From: CALHVX01 sp964640725
GTDB taxonomy: Bacteria; Pseudomonadota; Gammaproteobacteria; Pseudomonadales; Azotimanducaceae
Direction of reading: 5' to 3'
NCBI GenBank assembly: GCA_964640725.1
Contig: CAZXIJ010000019.1
Location: 1-64,000, forward strand
Length of the DNA stretch: 64,000 nt
A model generated the notes under the pieces. The model did no database searches, was not told the origin of the DNA, and worked only from the letters and a program-made list of their open reading frames with translations. Below, piece after piece: positions 26,570 to 36,066 of this stretch; positions within the stretch are counted from its first letter, which is position 1, and every line of letters begins with the position of its first letter. A program made the translations under genes and the position numbers.

Positions 26570-27355
26570 ATGTTAAATCACGCGGATCTGGAGGCGACAG
26601 CGGCGCGCTTGCGAGCGGCCTATACCGATGGGCCGGTGGCACCGCTACGGGACCTGCTGGAGCCCGCTGACGTGGACAGTGCCTACGGCATACAGTCCCT
26701 CAACACGCAGCACTGGCTGAGGCAGGGACGGGTGATCGGCGGCTGGAAGGTTGGGTTGACGGCCAAGGCGGTCCAGCAGCAGATGGGGGTCGACCATCCG
26801 GATTTTGGCGTGCTCTACGCGGATCGCCAGTTGCCGGACGGCGGAGAACTGGACCTGGCGCCCTTGTTTGCGCCCCGAGGGGAAGCCGAGATCGCGCTGG
26901 TGCTAAGCGACGATGTCACCGAGCCGGGCTTGACGGCCGCGACGGTCGCCCAGCACATTGCCTATGCAAGCCCTGCAATCGAGCTCGTCGACAGTCGGAT
27001 CAAAGACTGGCGAATCACCTTTGCTGACACAGTCGCGGACAACGGCTCAGCCTCCGGCTACGTGCTGGGCGCGGCGAAAGTATCCCTGGACACGCTCGAT
27101 CTCTACGCGTGTGGCATGGTGCTGGAGGAGGACGGTGCTGTGGTGTCGGTCGGCGCCGGCGCGGCAAGCATGGGACATCCGCTCAATGCCGCGGCCTGGC
27201 TGGCCAACGCGCTGCTGGAGCGGGGCCAGAAACTGCAGGCGGGCCAGGTCATACTGACCGGGGCGTTGGGGCCCATGGTCAACCTGCGCCCTGGGCAGCA
27301 TCTTAAGGCAACGATCGGCGGTCTGGGCGCAGTCTCCATGCGCAGCGCCGGCTAG
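26570..27355 (+). CDS. 2-keto-4-pentenoate hydratase / fumarylacetoacetase-fold protein
   Basis: A 261-residue protein of the MhpD/DmpH group: 2-keto-4-pentenoate hydratase or 4-oxalocrotonate decarboxylase. Typical blocks are YGIQSLNTQHWL, GGWKVGLTAKAVQQQMGVD, the metal-site PRGEAEIALVL, and AIELVDSRIKDWRITFADTVADN. These enzymes act late in meta-cleavage of aromatic rings. GAGAGGGGG is a strong ribosome site. It closes the plus-strand ALDH-Rieske-IorAB run, which hints at aromatic or heterocycle use, though no ring-cleavage dioxygenase is present. Confidence 0.85.
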   Translation: MLNHADLEATAARLRAAYTDGPVAPLRDLLEPADVDSAYGIQSLNTQHWLRQGRVIGGWKVGLTAKAVQQQMGVDHPDFGVLYADRQLPDGGELDLAPLFAPRGEAEIALVLSDDVTEPGLTAATVAQHIAYASPAIELVDSRIKDWRITFADTVADNGSASGYVLGAAKVSLDTLDLYACGMVLEEDGAVVSVGAGAASMGHPLNAAAWLANALLERGQKLQAGQVILTGALGPMVNLRPGQHLKATIGGLGAVSMRSAG

Positions 27356-27386
27356 CCGGCCTGCGCGATTTCGCCACGTTGACCCG

Positions 27387-29366
27387 CTAAGAGCGCTCGT
27401 ACCAGATTGGCGAGGTCCAGGCCATCTCCTGCACCGTTTCCGGATACTGCCCGTTGCTGCAGACCTCCGGTCTTTCCGCAGGCGCCAGGGCCGCGCAGTC
27501 ATAGGTATGCCAGCGCGCCGTTGGCGGCTCCAACACGCGCAGGTAGTAGTACGCGGACTGCGCCGGATCAAAGCTGTCGTCCGTGTAGACGGTACACAGC
27601 GTGCTGGCGCGACCGCCAGGGTTCGCTTCGGCGACATCCAACACCTGGGTGTTCAGGCTGCCGTCCGTGCCGACCCAGCCCTTCACCAGCTGCAGCGCTG
27701 CCAGGCTCTGTCCCTGCGGGTCCTGGGCGGCCCAGGCCAGGAAGCGGGGCTTGCCGGTGCCAGGGGCCAGGTCGCCGCCCATGGGGACCCCGCTGCGGTA
27801 GGCAGTGGCCACCATGCCCGGGTCGTCACACAAATTTGCGGGCAGGTCCCAGCCGGCGAACAGCCGCGGCAGGATGCGGGGGCCAGAGGTGCCGAACACC
27901 TCCTTGCGGAGCATCGCATCGAAGATGGCGTCGCGCGTGTTTTCCGTGGCCCAGACCCCGGCCAGGCCGCCCGGATTGCCGTCGATTCCGCTGGTGAGCA
28001 GTCCGGGCTGGAGACGCTGCGCTGGCGTGGCCTCGCCGGTGACTGCGCCCGTCCAGCCGCTTTCCTGCACGTTGCCCGGGGTTGCGGCATGCGTGTCCGT
28101 GGCGGCAATGATCCCGAGCTTGATCGGGTTCAGGCCGATGTCCTGTTCTTCCTTCAGCCCGACCACCAGCGCCGAGCGCTGAAAGTCTGTGGGGTGCACG
28201 CAGCCGGCGCCGAGCATGCCGTTGGCGCCGATCTCGCTGGGGTCGCACTCCCGGGTTACTTCCGATGCCTGGCTCGTCGCGAGGATGCCGCCCGTCATGT
28301 CGCGGGTTACGTAGGTTTTGTCTTCCCCCATCCGTCGCACCGCTTCGGTGGCGCACAGCTCATCGGGCTGGCCGAGGATGCTGGTCAAACCGTTGATGCA
28401 CTCCGAGCCGCCTTTGTGCTGGAAGATCTCCATGATCGGTTCCCGCGCCAGCCGCGTACTCGCGTAGGCCCGCTTGTTAGCGCGGCGCAGCTCCGGGTCC
28501 TCGTCGGGGCCGACGGCCAGCTGCATGTATGGCGCCATGCGACCGTTGGCCAGGTTCGAGTTGTGGGGAATGGTCAGATAGTCGCAGCCGTCATCGGCGT
28601 CGCACACGGCGTCCAGGCCCGCCCAGAGCTTGCTGTCGATCGGCGCATCGACGTAGCTGACGGGCAGCGCCGGCACCTGCTCGCCGCGGAAGATGACGTT
28701 GCGGTGATAGTTCGATGTGCCCGGGGTTCCGGTGTACTCATAGGCGATAAAGCTTGTGAACTGACAGGGCGTGTTGGCGCTGTTCGCGGCTTCCTGCATC
28801 TTCTCCCAGGGGCTCTTGGCAAACTCGGGGCACAGGCTCAGGTCCTCGCCGCACACATCGGGAATGCGCTTGGGATCTTCTGTGGTGATGACGCTGCCGA
28901 GCATCATCATGCCCTGGCGCTGATCGGCCCGGTACGCCTGGCAGAACGCTGTGTCGTAGCGGGGCGATCCCTCGGTGCGGCAGATGGCGCGCTCGCCCAG
29001 GAACTCCCCGTGGTCCGTGACTGCCAGAAAATCCAGGGGCCGGTCGATCTGCGCGGTGCCCAGGGGCTTGCCGTCGTCGCTGATGGGGAAGAACGGGATC
29101 GCCTCCCCCCGGGCATAGCGGTTCGCGTCCTCCGGCGTTGCGCCCGTGGAGTTCGCGGCTGCGTCAAAGGAAAAGCTGGTGTGGACGTGCACGTCGCCAA
29201 ACAGCGGCACCCGGTGGGGATCGCCGTTGGCGCAGACTTCGTTCGCGGTTGCCGCGGCAGGCGCAGCCGTCGTGCTCGTGGCTGGCTCGCTGTTTGTTTG
29301 CTGGCTGCAGCCTGCCAGTGTGGTAGCCGCAAGCACCGCAGCGGCGCCGATCATCATTCTGGACAT
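27387..29366 (-). CDS. DUF3604 lipoprotein
   Basis: A 659-residue secreted protein of the DUF3604 family, whose reaction is undefined but which resembles PHP-type metal phosphoesterases. Residues 1-20 are a lipoprotein signal (MSRMMIGAAA start, LAGC lipobox, Cys20). Metal-site-like motifs are LFGDVHVHTSFSFDA and LAVTDHGEFLGE; SFIAYEYTGTPG and ATDTHAATPGNVQE are further family blocks. ATG 29366 gives the proper signal peptide; GGGGGGGATGGA lies before it. It converges on the hydratase-like gene and is divergent from the molybdopterin oxidoreductase. Confidence 0.85.
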   Translation of the reverse strand: MSRMMIGAAAVLAATTLAGCSQQTNSEPATSTTAAPAAATANEVCANGDPHRVPLFGDVHVHTSFSFDAAANSTGATPEDANRYARGEAIPFFPISDDGKPLGTAQIDRPLDFLAVTDHGEFLGERAICRTEGSPRYDTAFCQAYRADQRQGMMMLGSVITTEDPKRIPDVCGEDLSLCPEFAKSPWEKMQEAANSANTPCQFTSFIAYEYTGTPGTSNYHRNVIFRGEQVPALPVSYVDAPIDSKLWAGLDAVCDADDGCDYLTIPHNSNLANGRMAPYMQLAVGPDEDPELRRANKRAYASTRLAREPIMEIFQHKGGSECINGLTSILGQPDELCATEAVRRMGEDKTYVTRDMTGGILATSQASEVTRECDPSEIGANGMLGAGCVHPTDFQRSALVVGLKEEQDIGLNPIKLGIIAATDTHAATPGNVQESGWTGAVTGEATPAQRLQPGLLTSGIDGNPGGLAGVWATENTRDAIFDAMLRKEVFGTSGPRILPRLFAGWDLPANLCDDPGMVATAYRSGVPMGGDLAPGTGKPRFLAWAAQDPQGQSLAALQLVKGWVGTDGSLNTQVLDVAEANPGGRASTLCTVYTDDSFDPAQSAYYYLRVLEPPTARWHTYDCAALAPAERPEVCSNGQYPETVQEMAWTSPIWYERS

Positions 29367-29469
29367 TCCATCCCCCCCAGGAAGCCATCCGAATACAGGC
29401 TGTGAATGCTGACAGAAACCGGTGCGGGGGGCCAATGCGGTATTCTCGGATTTTCCGGGGAGGGCAGGC

Positions 29470-31674
29470 ATGACAGAGACGGTCGGCTACAGAATCTGCG
29501 GCATCTGCGAAGCCGCCTGCGGTCTGGAACTGGAGCTGGACGGCCGCACGGTGCGACGCGTTCGCGGCAACGACGACGACGTTTTTTCTGCGGGCCATCT
29601 GTGTGCCAAAGGCATTGCGCTGTCGGAGCTCGACGCCGATCCAGATCGCCTGCGGCGGCCGCTGGTGCGCGAAGGCGAGACGCTGCGCGAGGCCAGCTGG
29701 GAAGAAGCCTGGGCGGTTATCAACGCGCGTTTGCAGAGCGTTCGCGAACATGGCAACGACGCGATCGCGACCTATTTCGGCAACCCGACGGCACACAACA
29801 TCGGCCTGGCGCGCAGCATGGGGACCTTTGCCGGCCTGCTCGGCTCGAAAAATCTGTTCTCCGCCGCCAGCGTCGACCAGTTGCCCAAACAGCTCGCCTG
29901 CGAGCTGATGTTCGGGAACGACATGGCGATTCCGGTGCCCGACATCCTGCACTCTGACTACCTGTTGATGCTGGGGGCGAACCCCCTGGTCTCCAACGGC
30001 AGCCTGTGGGTCGTGCCGAAGGTGCGCGACAAAATTCGGGCCCTGCAGCAGCGAGGCGGACACCTGGCGGTGGTGGACCCACGACGGACAGAAACTGCTC
30101 GGGCCGCGGACAGCCACTACGCGATTCGCCCGGGCGGTGATGCCTGGCTGCTGGCGGCGCTTTTTCAACGGCTGCGTGCCGAGGGCTACGCGCCGCCAGC
30201 GGGGCAGGCCGTGCGCGGCCTGCGCGCCCTGGACGATGCGTTGGCAGACATCACGCAAGCGCAGGTGATCGCCCACAGCGGCCTGAGCGCCGCGCAGATT
30301 GATCGCATTCTGAACGACCTGATGAGTGCCGAATGCCCAGTGGTCTACGGGCGCGTGGGTACCACGCTGCAGGCTTTCGGCACGCTCACCAGTTTTCTGG
30401 TCGAGGCGGTCAACCTGCTCCTGGGGGCGCTGGACCGCCGGGGCGGGGCCATGTTTCCTGATCAGCCGATGTATGACCTGCCTCCTTCCCCGGGACCGCT
30501 CAAGTACAACCGCTGGCAGTCGCGAGTATCCGGCTACCCGGAGGTACTTGGCCAGATGCCGGTCGTGGCCCTGGCCGAAGAGATCGAGACGCCGGGGGAT
30601 GGCCAGATTCGGGCGCTGGTATGCATTGCCGGGAACCCCGTGGTCAGCACGCCGGACAGTGTCCGGCTGGCGAGCGCGCTGGAGGCGCTCGACTTTCTGG
30701 TTTGCATTGACCTGTACCACAACGAAACCACCCGGTTGGCTGACGTTGTGTTGCCGGGCACCTCGCCTTTCGAAGACAGCCACTACGACAGCTTCCTGGG
30801 CGCCATGGGCTATCGCAATGCGGCGCGCTACTCCCCGGCGCTGTTCGAGTCGGGGCAGCCCGATGAATGGTCCATGGGTCTCACCTTCGCGTTTTGTCTA
30901 CAGGAAGGGCGGGTCCCGGGTCCGGCGGCGCTACAGCAGTTTGAGGACGATCTGGTGGCCCGGGCGGTCTCGGCCTACGTGCAGGACCCCGGCAGCGGGA
31001 TTCATGGCCGCGACCTGCAGGACATCATGGGGCAAATCGGGCCGGCCACGGGCGTTGAGCGGCTGCTGGACCTCGGCATCCGGGCCGGACGCTGGGGCGA
31101 TCACTTTGGGGCCCGGGACGGGCTGACGCTGAAGACGATGGCGGACGAGCCAAACGGGATCGACCTTGGCGAGATCAGCGAGGGACGCCTGGCGGAGCTT
31201 GTCAGGCATGCCGACGGCCAGCTGGCGCTGGCGCCGCCAACGATTTTACAGGAGATCCAGCGCCTTGCCGCGCAGGTACCGGCCGCAGGGTTGACTTTAA
31301 TTGGGCGCCGAACGACCCGCTCGAACAACTCCTGGCTGCGAAATCTGCCGGCCCTCGGCAAGGGCTCTTCCCGGTGCGCCCTGCAGATGCATCCTGATGA
31401 CGCGCAGAGCAGATCGCTGAGCGATGGGCAGCCGGTGAGGGTGCGATCCGCGACCGGAGAGGTCACCGCAACCGTTGCGATGACCGAGTCGCTGGCGGCC
31501 GGCGTGGTGAGCCTGCCCCACGGATTCAGCCCGGCAAGCGATTTGCGCCAGGGGCAGCTGATCCCTGGCCCGAACTACAACGAACTGGCGGCGACGACCG
31601 CGGTCGATGCGCCCAGCGCCACGGCTGCGCTGAACGGCATTCCGGTAGAGGTGCTCAGAGATCCGGTGGGCTAG
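29470..31674 (+). CDS. molybdopterin oxidoreductase (DMSO reductase family)
   Basis: A 734-residue molybdopterin-guanine-dinucleotide enzyme. Four Cys for a [4Fe-4S] cluster are present: Cys10, Cys13, Cys17 and Cys45 (CGICEAACGLELEL and AGHLCAKG). It continues with YFGNPTAHNIGLARS, LMLGANPLVSNGS and DPRRTETARAADSHY, and ends with a dinucleotide-binding C-terminal domain (LPHGFSPASDL, PGPNYNELAATTAVD). No Tat signal is seen, so it is cytoplasmic like FdhA-type or nitrate-reductase-like enzymes. No partner subunit adjoins it. The substrate is not deducible. GGGAGGGC precedes the ATG. Confidence 0.87.
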   Translation: MTETVGYRICGICEAACGLELELDGRTVRRVRGNDDDVFSAGHLCAKGIALSELDADPDRLRRPLVREGETLREASWEEAWAVINARLQSVREHGNDAIATYFGNPTAHNIGLARSMGTFAGLLGSKNLFSAASVDQLPKQLACELMFGNDMAIPVPDILHSDYLLMLGANPLVSNGSLWVVPKVRDKIRALQQRGGHLAVVDPRRTETARAADSHYAIRPGGDAWLLAALFQRLRAEGYAPPAGQAVRGLRALDDALADITQAQVIAHSGLSAAQIDRILNDLMSAECPVVYGRVGTTLQAFGTLTSFLVEAVNLLLGALDRRGGAMFPDQPMYDLPPSPGPLKYNRWQSRVSGYPEVLGQMPVVALAEEIETPGDGQIRALVCIAGNPVVSTPDSVRLASALEALDFLVCIDLYHNETTRLADVVLPGTSPFEDSHYDSFLGAMGYRNAARYSPALFESGQPDEWSMGLTFAFCLQEGRVPGPAALQQFEDDLVARAVSAYVQDPGSGIHGRDLQDIMGQIGPATGVERLLDLGIRAGRWGDHFGARDGLTLKTMADEPNGIDLGEISEGRLAELVRHADGQLALAPPTILQEIQRLAAQVPAAGLTLIGRRTTRSNNSWLRNLPALGKGSSRCALQMHPDDAQSRSLSDGQPVRVRSATGEVTATVAMTESLAAGVVSLPHGFSPASDLRQGQLIPGPNYNELAATTAVDAPSATAALNGIPVEVLRDPVG

Positions 31675-33008
31675 CCCGCCAGGCGCGCGTCCAGCGCATC
31701 GTGAAAGTGCTGGACGCGCATCTCGTCGTCGTTCAGCCAGACAGAGTTGAAGCCTGCGGAACTCATGCCGGCCTGAACGCTGCCCAGCAGCTCGATATCC
31801 TGGTCGATGGTATCGGTCATGGTTTTGGAGCCATCGAGAATCGCACCGTGGTCAAACTCGTCGCGGACCGGGCGAGATGGCATTTCTCCTTGATTCAGAC
31901 CGACCTGTTCGGCGGCGCGGCCGGGGCCGAGCACCTCCTGGTCAACACCGGTTGATGGGTCGGCCATGGGCAGCAAGGTCATCTTGTCGAAGAAGCACTG
32001 CGCCGGGTCCGTCGGGTGTGGCCGCGCGCGCATGACCCAGCAGTGCTCGGGGGTGAAAGACAGGATGACGTTGGGAAACAGGTTGTACTGCCAGACATCC
32101 GACAGCTGGTCGTCGCGAAAGGCGCTGTAGTCGACTCCGTTGGCGGTGCCGATCTCGCGCTTGCGGGCCTGGACGGCCTGGCGTACCTCGAGCACCCGGC
32201 CGCGGAACGCTAGCGGGTCCAGACCGAGGCTGGCCAGCTGCGCGGCCTGCAGGTCGGTCGGTTCGTCAGGAACGGGAAATCTTGGGTTGACCGTCGCGCC
32301 TGGCACCGCAAGCCCCGTATGTCCATGGGGAAACAGGTGCACGGTGTCGTTACAGCAGTCGACCATGCGTTTGTGCTGCGGATGCAGGAAGTCTACGTGG
32401 TACAGCTCGCTGAAGTTATCGACCACCGCTTTCCAGTTGCAGTTGAGCCGAACCGTCTGGTCTTCAACCAGCTTCATGTTCGCGAACCGATACGGGGCCA
32501 GATGGTCGGCGACGAGGCCCAGGTCTTCGCGCAATGGACGTGGCTGCTCTGCCATGGACACGAACACGAACCCGTCCCAGATGTCTGTCGCGACGGGTCG
32601 CAGGGAGCGCTCATGGCAGGGAATGCCGGCGGCAAAGCGTTCGCGGTAGGGGGCTGCCTTGAGCGCGCCGTCCAGACCGTAGGTCCAGGCGTGGTAGGCA
32701 CAGCGGAAGCTGTCTGCCGTGCCGCGCTCGGACGCCACCAGCCGATTGCCCCGATGCTGACAGACGTTGTAGAAGCCCTGGATCGCCCCGGAGGCGGTGT
32801 GTGTGAGCAGGATTTGCTCCTGACCCAGTTCAAAGACCAGATAGTCCCCGACTTCCTGCAGATCGCTCGCTAGGCCGGCCAGCAGCCAGCTGTTCCGCCA
32901 CAGGCGGTCCCGTTCCCGTCGCACCCAGCTCGAGTCGACGTAGCGGTCGGTGCTGAAGTTTCTGATCTGTACCGGTTGCCCGGTATGGCTGACGATCTCG
33001 ATGGTCAT
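31671..33008 (-). CDS. Rieske non-haem iron oxygenase, catalytic subunit
   Basis: A 445-residue intact Rieske oxygenase. The [2Fe-2S] ligands are Cys83/His85 (CQHRG) and Cys103/His106 (CAYHAW). The mononuclear iron His residues are 204 and 209 in ELYHVDFLH. Such enzymes hydroxylate or demethylate aromatics, amines or sterols using an external reductase, not found here. GGGAG precedes the ATG. Its stop overlaps the convergent molybdopterin oxidoreductase. It also serves as an internal reference showing which segment the other Rieske gene (22823) has lost. Confidence 0.9.
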   Translation of the reverse strand: MTIEIVSHTGQPVQIRNFSTDRYVDSSWVRRERDRLWRNSWLLAGLASDLQEVGDYLVFELGQEQILLTHTASGAIQGFYNVCQHRGNRLVASERGTADSFRCAYHAWTYGLDGALKAAPYRERFAAGIPCHERSLRPVATDIWDGFVFVSMAEQPRPLREDLGLVADHLAPYRFANMKLVEDQTVRLNCNWKAVVDNFSELYHVDFLHPQHKRMVDCCNDTVHLFPHGHTGLAVPGATVNPRFPVPDEPTDLQAAQLASLGLDPLAFRGRVLEVRQAVQARKREIGTANGVDYSAFRDDQLSDVWQYNLFPNVILSFTPEHCWVMRARPHPTDPAQCFFDKMTLLPMADPSTGVDQEVLGPGRAAEQVGLNQGEMPSRPVRDEFDHGAILDGSKTMTDTIDQDIELLGSVQAGMSSAGFNSVWLNDDEMRVQHFHDALDARLAG

Positions 33009-33140
33009 GGGGTTGCGCTCCCTCAGTCTGGTCTGTTGTACGGAAAGGCGCCGGGAAATGCCAGCGCGCGGCCAGGTGCCCGTGGCAAAATAGGGTGTCG
33101 GTGTACGCCGTCATTCCCTTGCGCAGACAGGAGCCACCGC

Positions 33141-34376
33141 ATGCCGGAACTTCACCAGGACACGCCCTCCGGGCCGTTGCGCGGGCAGTTCGCACCGGCT
33201 TTCGAGCCGCTGGCCGAGGCCTTCGTGCGCAACTTTGCCGAGTTCGGCGAGGTTGGGGCATCGCTGTGCGTGACCCACGGCGGCGAGACCGTCGCCGACC
33301 TTTGGGGCGGCGCTGCCGACCCGAAGGCGAACCTGCCCTGGCAGGAAGACACGCTCTGTGTCGTGTTCTCCAGCACCAAGGGCGCTGTCGCGCTCGCCGC
33401 ACACACCCTGGTGGCGCAGGGCGTCCTGGAGGTTGACGCGCCGGTCAAACGGTACTGGCCGGAGTTTGCCGTCAACGGCAAAGAGGATGCGACGGTCCGC
33501 ATGATGCTGGATCACTCGGTCGGCGTGCCGGCCATGCGCGACAAGGTCAAGGATCATGGCTGCTGCGACTGGGACTACATGGTGGCGCGGCTGGAGCAGG
33601 AGGCCCCGTTCTGGCGCCCTGGCACGCGCCACGGCTACCACATGGCGAACTTTGGCTGGACCGTCGGCGAGCTGGTGCGGCGCACATCCTCGCAGTCGCT
33701 GGGCGCGTACTTTCAAGAAGCGGTGGCGCGTCCCGCGGGTGCCGACTTCTGGATCGGGCTGCCCGAGGCAGAAGAGGGCAGGGTCGCGCCGATGATTCCT
33801 TTCAAGCCGGTACGCGGCGCGCCGGTGGGCGCCTTTACGCGTGCCCTGGTCAGCGATCCGACATCCATTCCGCACCTGGCCTTCTACAACCAGGGCGGTT
33901 TCCGGCCGAACAGCCGGGACTGCCGGGCGGCGGAGATCGGCGGTGCCGGGGGCGTGACCAACGGCCGTGGCTTGGCCCGGATCTATGCGCCCTTTGCCTG
34001 CGGCGGTACGCGCAACGGCCACCAGTTCGTCGATCGGCAGACCCTCACCGCGATGGGCGAAGTTTCCGCAGCCAGCCGCGAAGACGCCACCCTGTTGCTG
34101 CCCACCCGTTTCGCGCTGGGGTTCATGAAGTCCATGGACAACCGCAACGCGCCCGGGGTCGACAAGAGCAGCGCCATCTTTGGGCCTTCGGCGTTCGGCC
34201 ACGTGGGGGCGGGCGGCAGCGTCGGGTTCGCAGACCCGGCTCTGGGCATGAGTTTCGGCTATGCCATGAACAAGATGGGGCCCGGCATTCTCATGAACGA
34301 GCGCGGCCAGGCGCTGGTCGATGCGGCCTATCAGTGCCTCGGCCTGTCGAGCAACAGGTCCGGGTTCTGGTGTTGA
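33141..34376 (+). CDS. beta-lactamase-fold serine hydrolase
   Basis: A 411-residue class C beta-lactamase-fold esterase-like protein. The SxxK motif is Ser77-Ser-Thr-Lys80 in VFSSTKG, and Tyr166 in GYHMANFGW is the probable catalytic Tyr. FGHVGAGGSVGFADP near the C terminus replaces the KTG strand. No signal peptide is present, so a cytoplasmic carboxylesterase role (EstB-like) is likelier than antibiotic resistance. ACAGGAGCC precedes the ATG. It is divergent from the Rieske gene and lies 28 bases before an MFS gene. Confidence 0.85.
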   Translation: MPELHQDTPSGPLRGQFAPAFEPLAEAFVRNFAEFGEVGASLCVTHGGETVADLWGGAADPKANLPWQEDTLCVVFSSTKGAVALAAHTLVAQGVLEVDAPVKRYWPEFAVNGKEDATVRMMLDHSVGVPAMRDKVKDHGCCDWDYMVARLEQEAPFWRPGTRHGYHMANFGWTVGELVRRTSSQSLGAYFQEAVARPAGADFWIGLPEAEEGRVAPMIPFKPVRGAPVGAFTRALVSDPTSIPHLAFYNQGGFRPNSRDCRAAEIGGAGGVTNGRGLARIYAPFACGGTRNGHQFVDRQTLTAMGEVSAASREDATLLLPTRFALGFMKSMDNRNAPGVDKSSAIFGPSAFGHVGAGGSVGFADPALGMSFGYAMNKMGPGILMNERGQALVDAAYQCLGLSSNRSGFWC

Positions 34377-34404
34377 GTCATGGCGCCCTGCAGATGACTG
34401 GCCA

Positions 34405-36033
34405 GTGAGCGCGGCGTCGGCTTCGCCCTTTGCGCCGCTCGCGGAACCGAACTTCCGGTCCGTGTGGCTCGGCAATCTGCTGTCCAACTTTGGTGGGCTG
34501 ATCCAGGCCGTCGGCGCGGCCTGGATGATGACCCTGATCGCCGAGTCCGACACCCAGGTCGCGCTGGTCCAGGCCTCTACCACGCTGCCCGTCATGGTGT
34601 TTTCCCTGCTCTCGGGGGCGGTCGCTGACAGTTACGATCGTCGGCGGGTGATGCTCGCAGCCCAGCTGTTCATGTTCTGCGTATCGGTGGCGCTGGTTGC
34701 GGCAACCTGGCTCGACCTGATCAACGCCTGGTCGCTGCTCGGCTTCACGTTCCTGATCGGCTGCGGCGTTGCCTTCAACATTCCGGCCTGGCAGGCCTCG
34801 GTGCGCGACATGGTGGGCATGGAGCTGCTGCCCCGAGCCGTGCTGCTCAACGGCGTCGGATTCAACGTCACGCGCAGTGTGGCCCCGGCCCTGGGCGGCG
34901 TGATCGTCGCCACTGCCGGCGCGATCGTTGCCTTCGCCGTCAACGCCGTCAGCTACCTGGGCATATTGTTTGCAGTCTGGCGCTGGTCTGGTCCTGCGCC
35001 GCGGGACACGGCGTTTCGCGAGCCGCTCGGCTCCGCCATGGCGGCCGGTATTCGCTACGTGCGGCTGGCGCCCAGTCTGCTTCGGGTTTGCGTCCGCGGC
35101 TTTGTTTTTGGCATCGGTGCGGTGGCCGTGCTGGCGCTGTTGCCCCTGGTAACCCGAGACCTGCTCGACGGCACCTCGCTGACCTACGGCCTGTTGCTCG
35201 GGGGCTTCGGGCTGGGCGCCGTGATCTCCGGCGTCACCTCCGAAAAGATTGCCGAGCGGCTGAGCAGCGAGGGCATGGTGCGGGCAGCGCTTGCGTCGCT
35301 GATTGTTGCCGTCCTGATCACCAGCGTCAGTCCCTGGTTTGCAGTCACCGCGGCAGCCGTCGCGCTCGCGGGCTGGGCCTGGGTACTGGCCCTGGCCATG
35401 ATCAATACCACCGTGCAGATGAGCACCCCGCGCTGGGTGGTCGGTCGCGCCATGTCCTTCTATCAGATGTTCACCTTTGGCGGGATGGCGTTGGGCGCCT
35501 GGCTCTGGGGTTCGGTGGTAGACCGCTGGTCCGTGCCCGTCGCTCTGCAGGGCGCGGCTGGGGCGATGGTGCTGGGCATCGTGCTGGGCTTCCGCTGGCC
35601 ACTGCCCGGCCGCGAAGCGCTGAAACTGAACCCGCTGGACGAGTGGCAGGAGCCCGACGTGGCGCTGGACATCGTGCCCCGCAGCGGCCCTGTCTCTGTG
35701 TCGATCATCTATCAGATTCGGGAGCCGGACGTGCCGGAGTTCGCCTCGCTCATGGGCGAGCGCCGCAGAATTCGCCAGCGCGACGGTGCCCGGCGCTGGA
35801 CCCTGCTGCGGGACCTGGAGCTCACGGATCAGTGGATTGAACGCTTCGAGATGCCCACCTGGGCGGCCTATGTGAGCTTCCATTCCCGCGCTACAGAACA
35901 GGACGGCCCGGTGGGCGACCGGCTCCGCGAACTGCATCAGGGCGAGGATCGCCCCACGGTTCGCCGGCTGCTGGTGCGTGATCCAGGGCAGGTCCGGGCC
36001 AACGAGGCTAATATCGATGACACTATTCATTAG
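34405..36033 (+). CDS. MFS exporter with C-terminal soluble domain (MFS_3 type)
   Basis: A 542-residue major-facilitator transporter with about 12 hydrophobic segments between residues 20 and 410, of the EntS-like drug/siderophore exporter group. The loop motif DSYDRRRVMLAAQLF after helix 2-3 is typical. Residues from about 430 form an additional soluble domain (IIYQIREPDVPEFASLMGE, RLRELHQG) known in MFS_3 proteins and resembling antibiotic-monooxygenase-like folds. The start is taken as GTG 34405; a better ribosome site is not visible. It follows the hydrolase on the same strand. Confidence 0.83.
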   Translation: MSAASASPFAPLAEPNFRSVWLGNLLSNFGGLIQAVGAAWMMTLIAESDTQVALVQASTTLPVMVFSLLSGAVADSYDRRRVMLAAQLFMFCVSVALVAATWLDLINAWSLLGFTFLIGCGVAFNIPAWQASVRDMVGMELLPRAVLLNGVGFNVTRSVAPALGGVIVATAGAIVAFAVNAVSYLGILFAVWRWSGPAPRDTAFREPLGSAMAAGIRYVRLAPSLLRVCVRGFVFGIGAVAVLALLPLVTRDLLDGTSLTYGLLLGGFGLGAVISGVTSEKIAERLSSEGMVRAALASLIVAVLITSVSPWFAVTAAAVALAGWAWVLALAMINTTVQMSTPRWVVGRAMSFYQMFTFGGMALGAWLWGSVVDRWSVPVALQGAAGAMVLGIVLGFRWPLPGREALKLNPLDEWQEPDVALDIVPRSGPVSVSIIYQIREPDVPEFASLMGERRRIRQRDGARRWTLLRDLELTDQWIERFEMPTWAAYVSFHSRATEQDGPVGDRLRELHQGEDRPTVRRLLVRDPGQVRANEANIDDTIH

Positions 36034-36066
36034 TCATTAAATTCAATCAGATAAAGAGGACAGCGT

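Noticed and set aside
27507..29405. Long plus-strand frame opposite the DUF3604 gene
   Set aside because: No recognisable domain; the minus-strand gene has a lipoprotein signal and family motifs.
34378..36030. Long antisense frame opposite the MFS exporter
   Set aside because: Low-complexity His/Gln/Arg-rich translation; a mirror of transmembrane codons.
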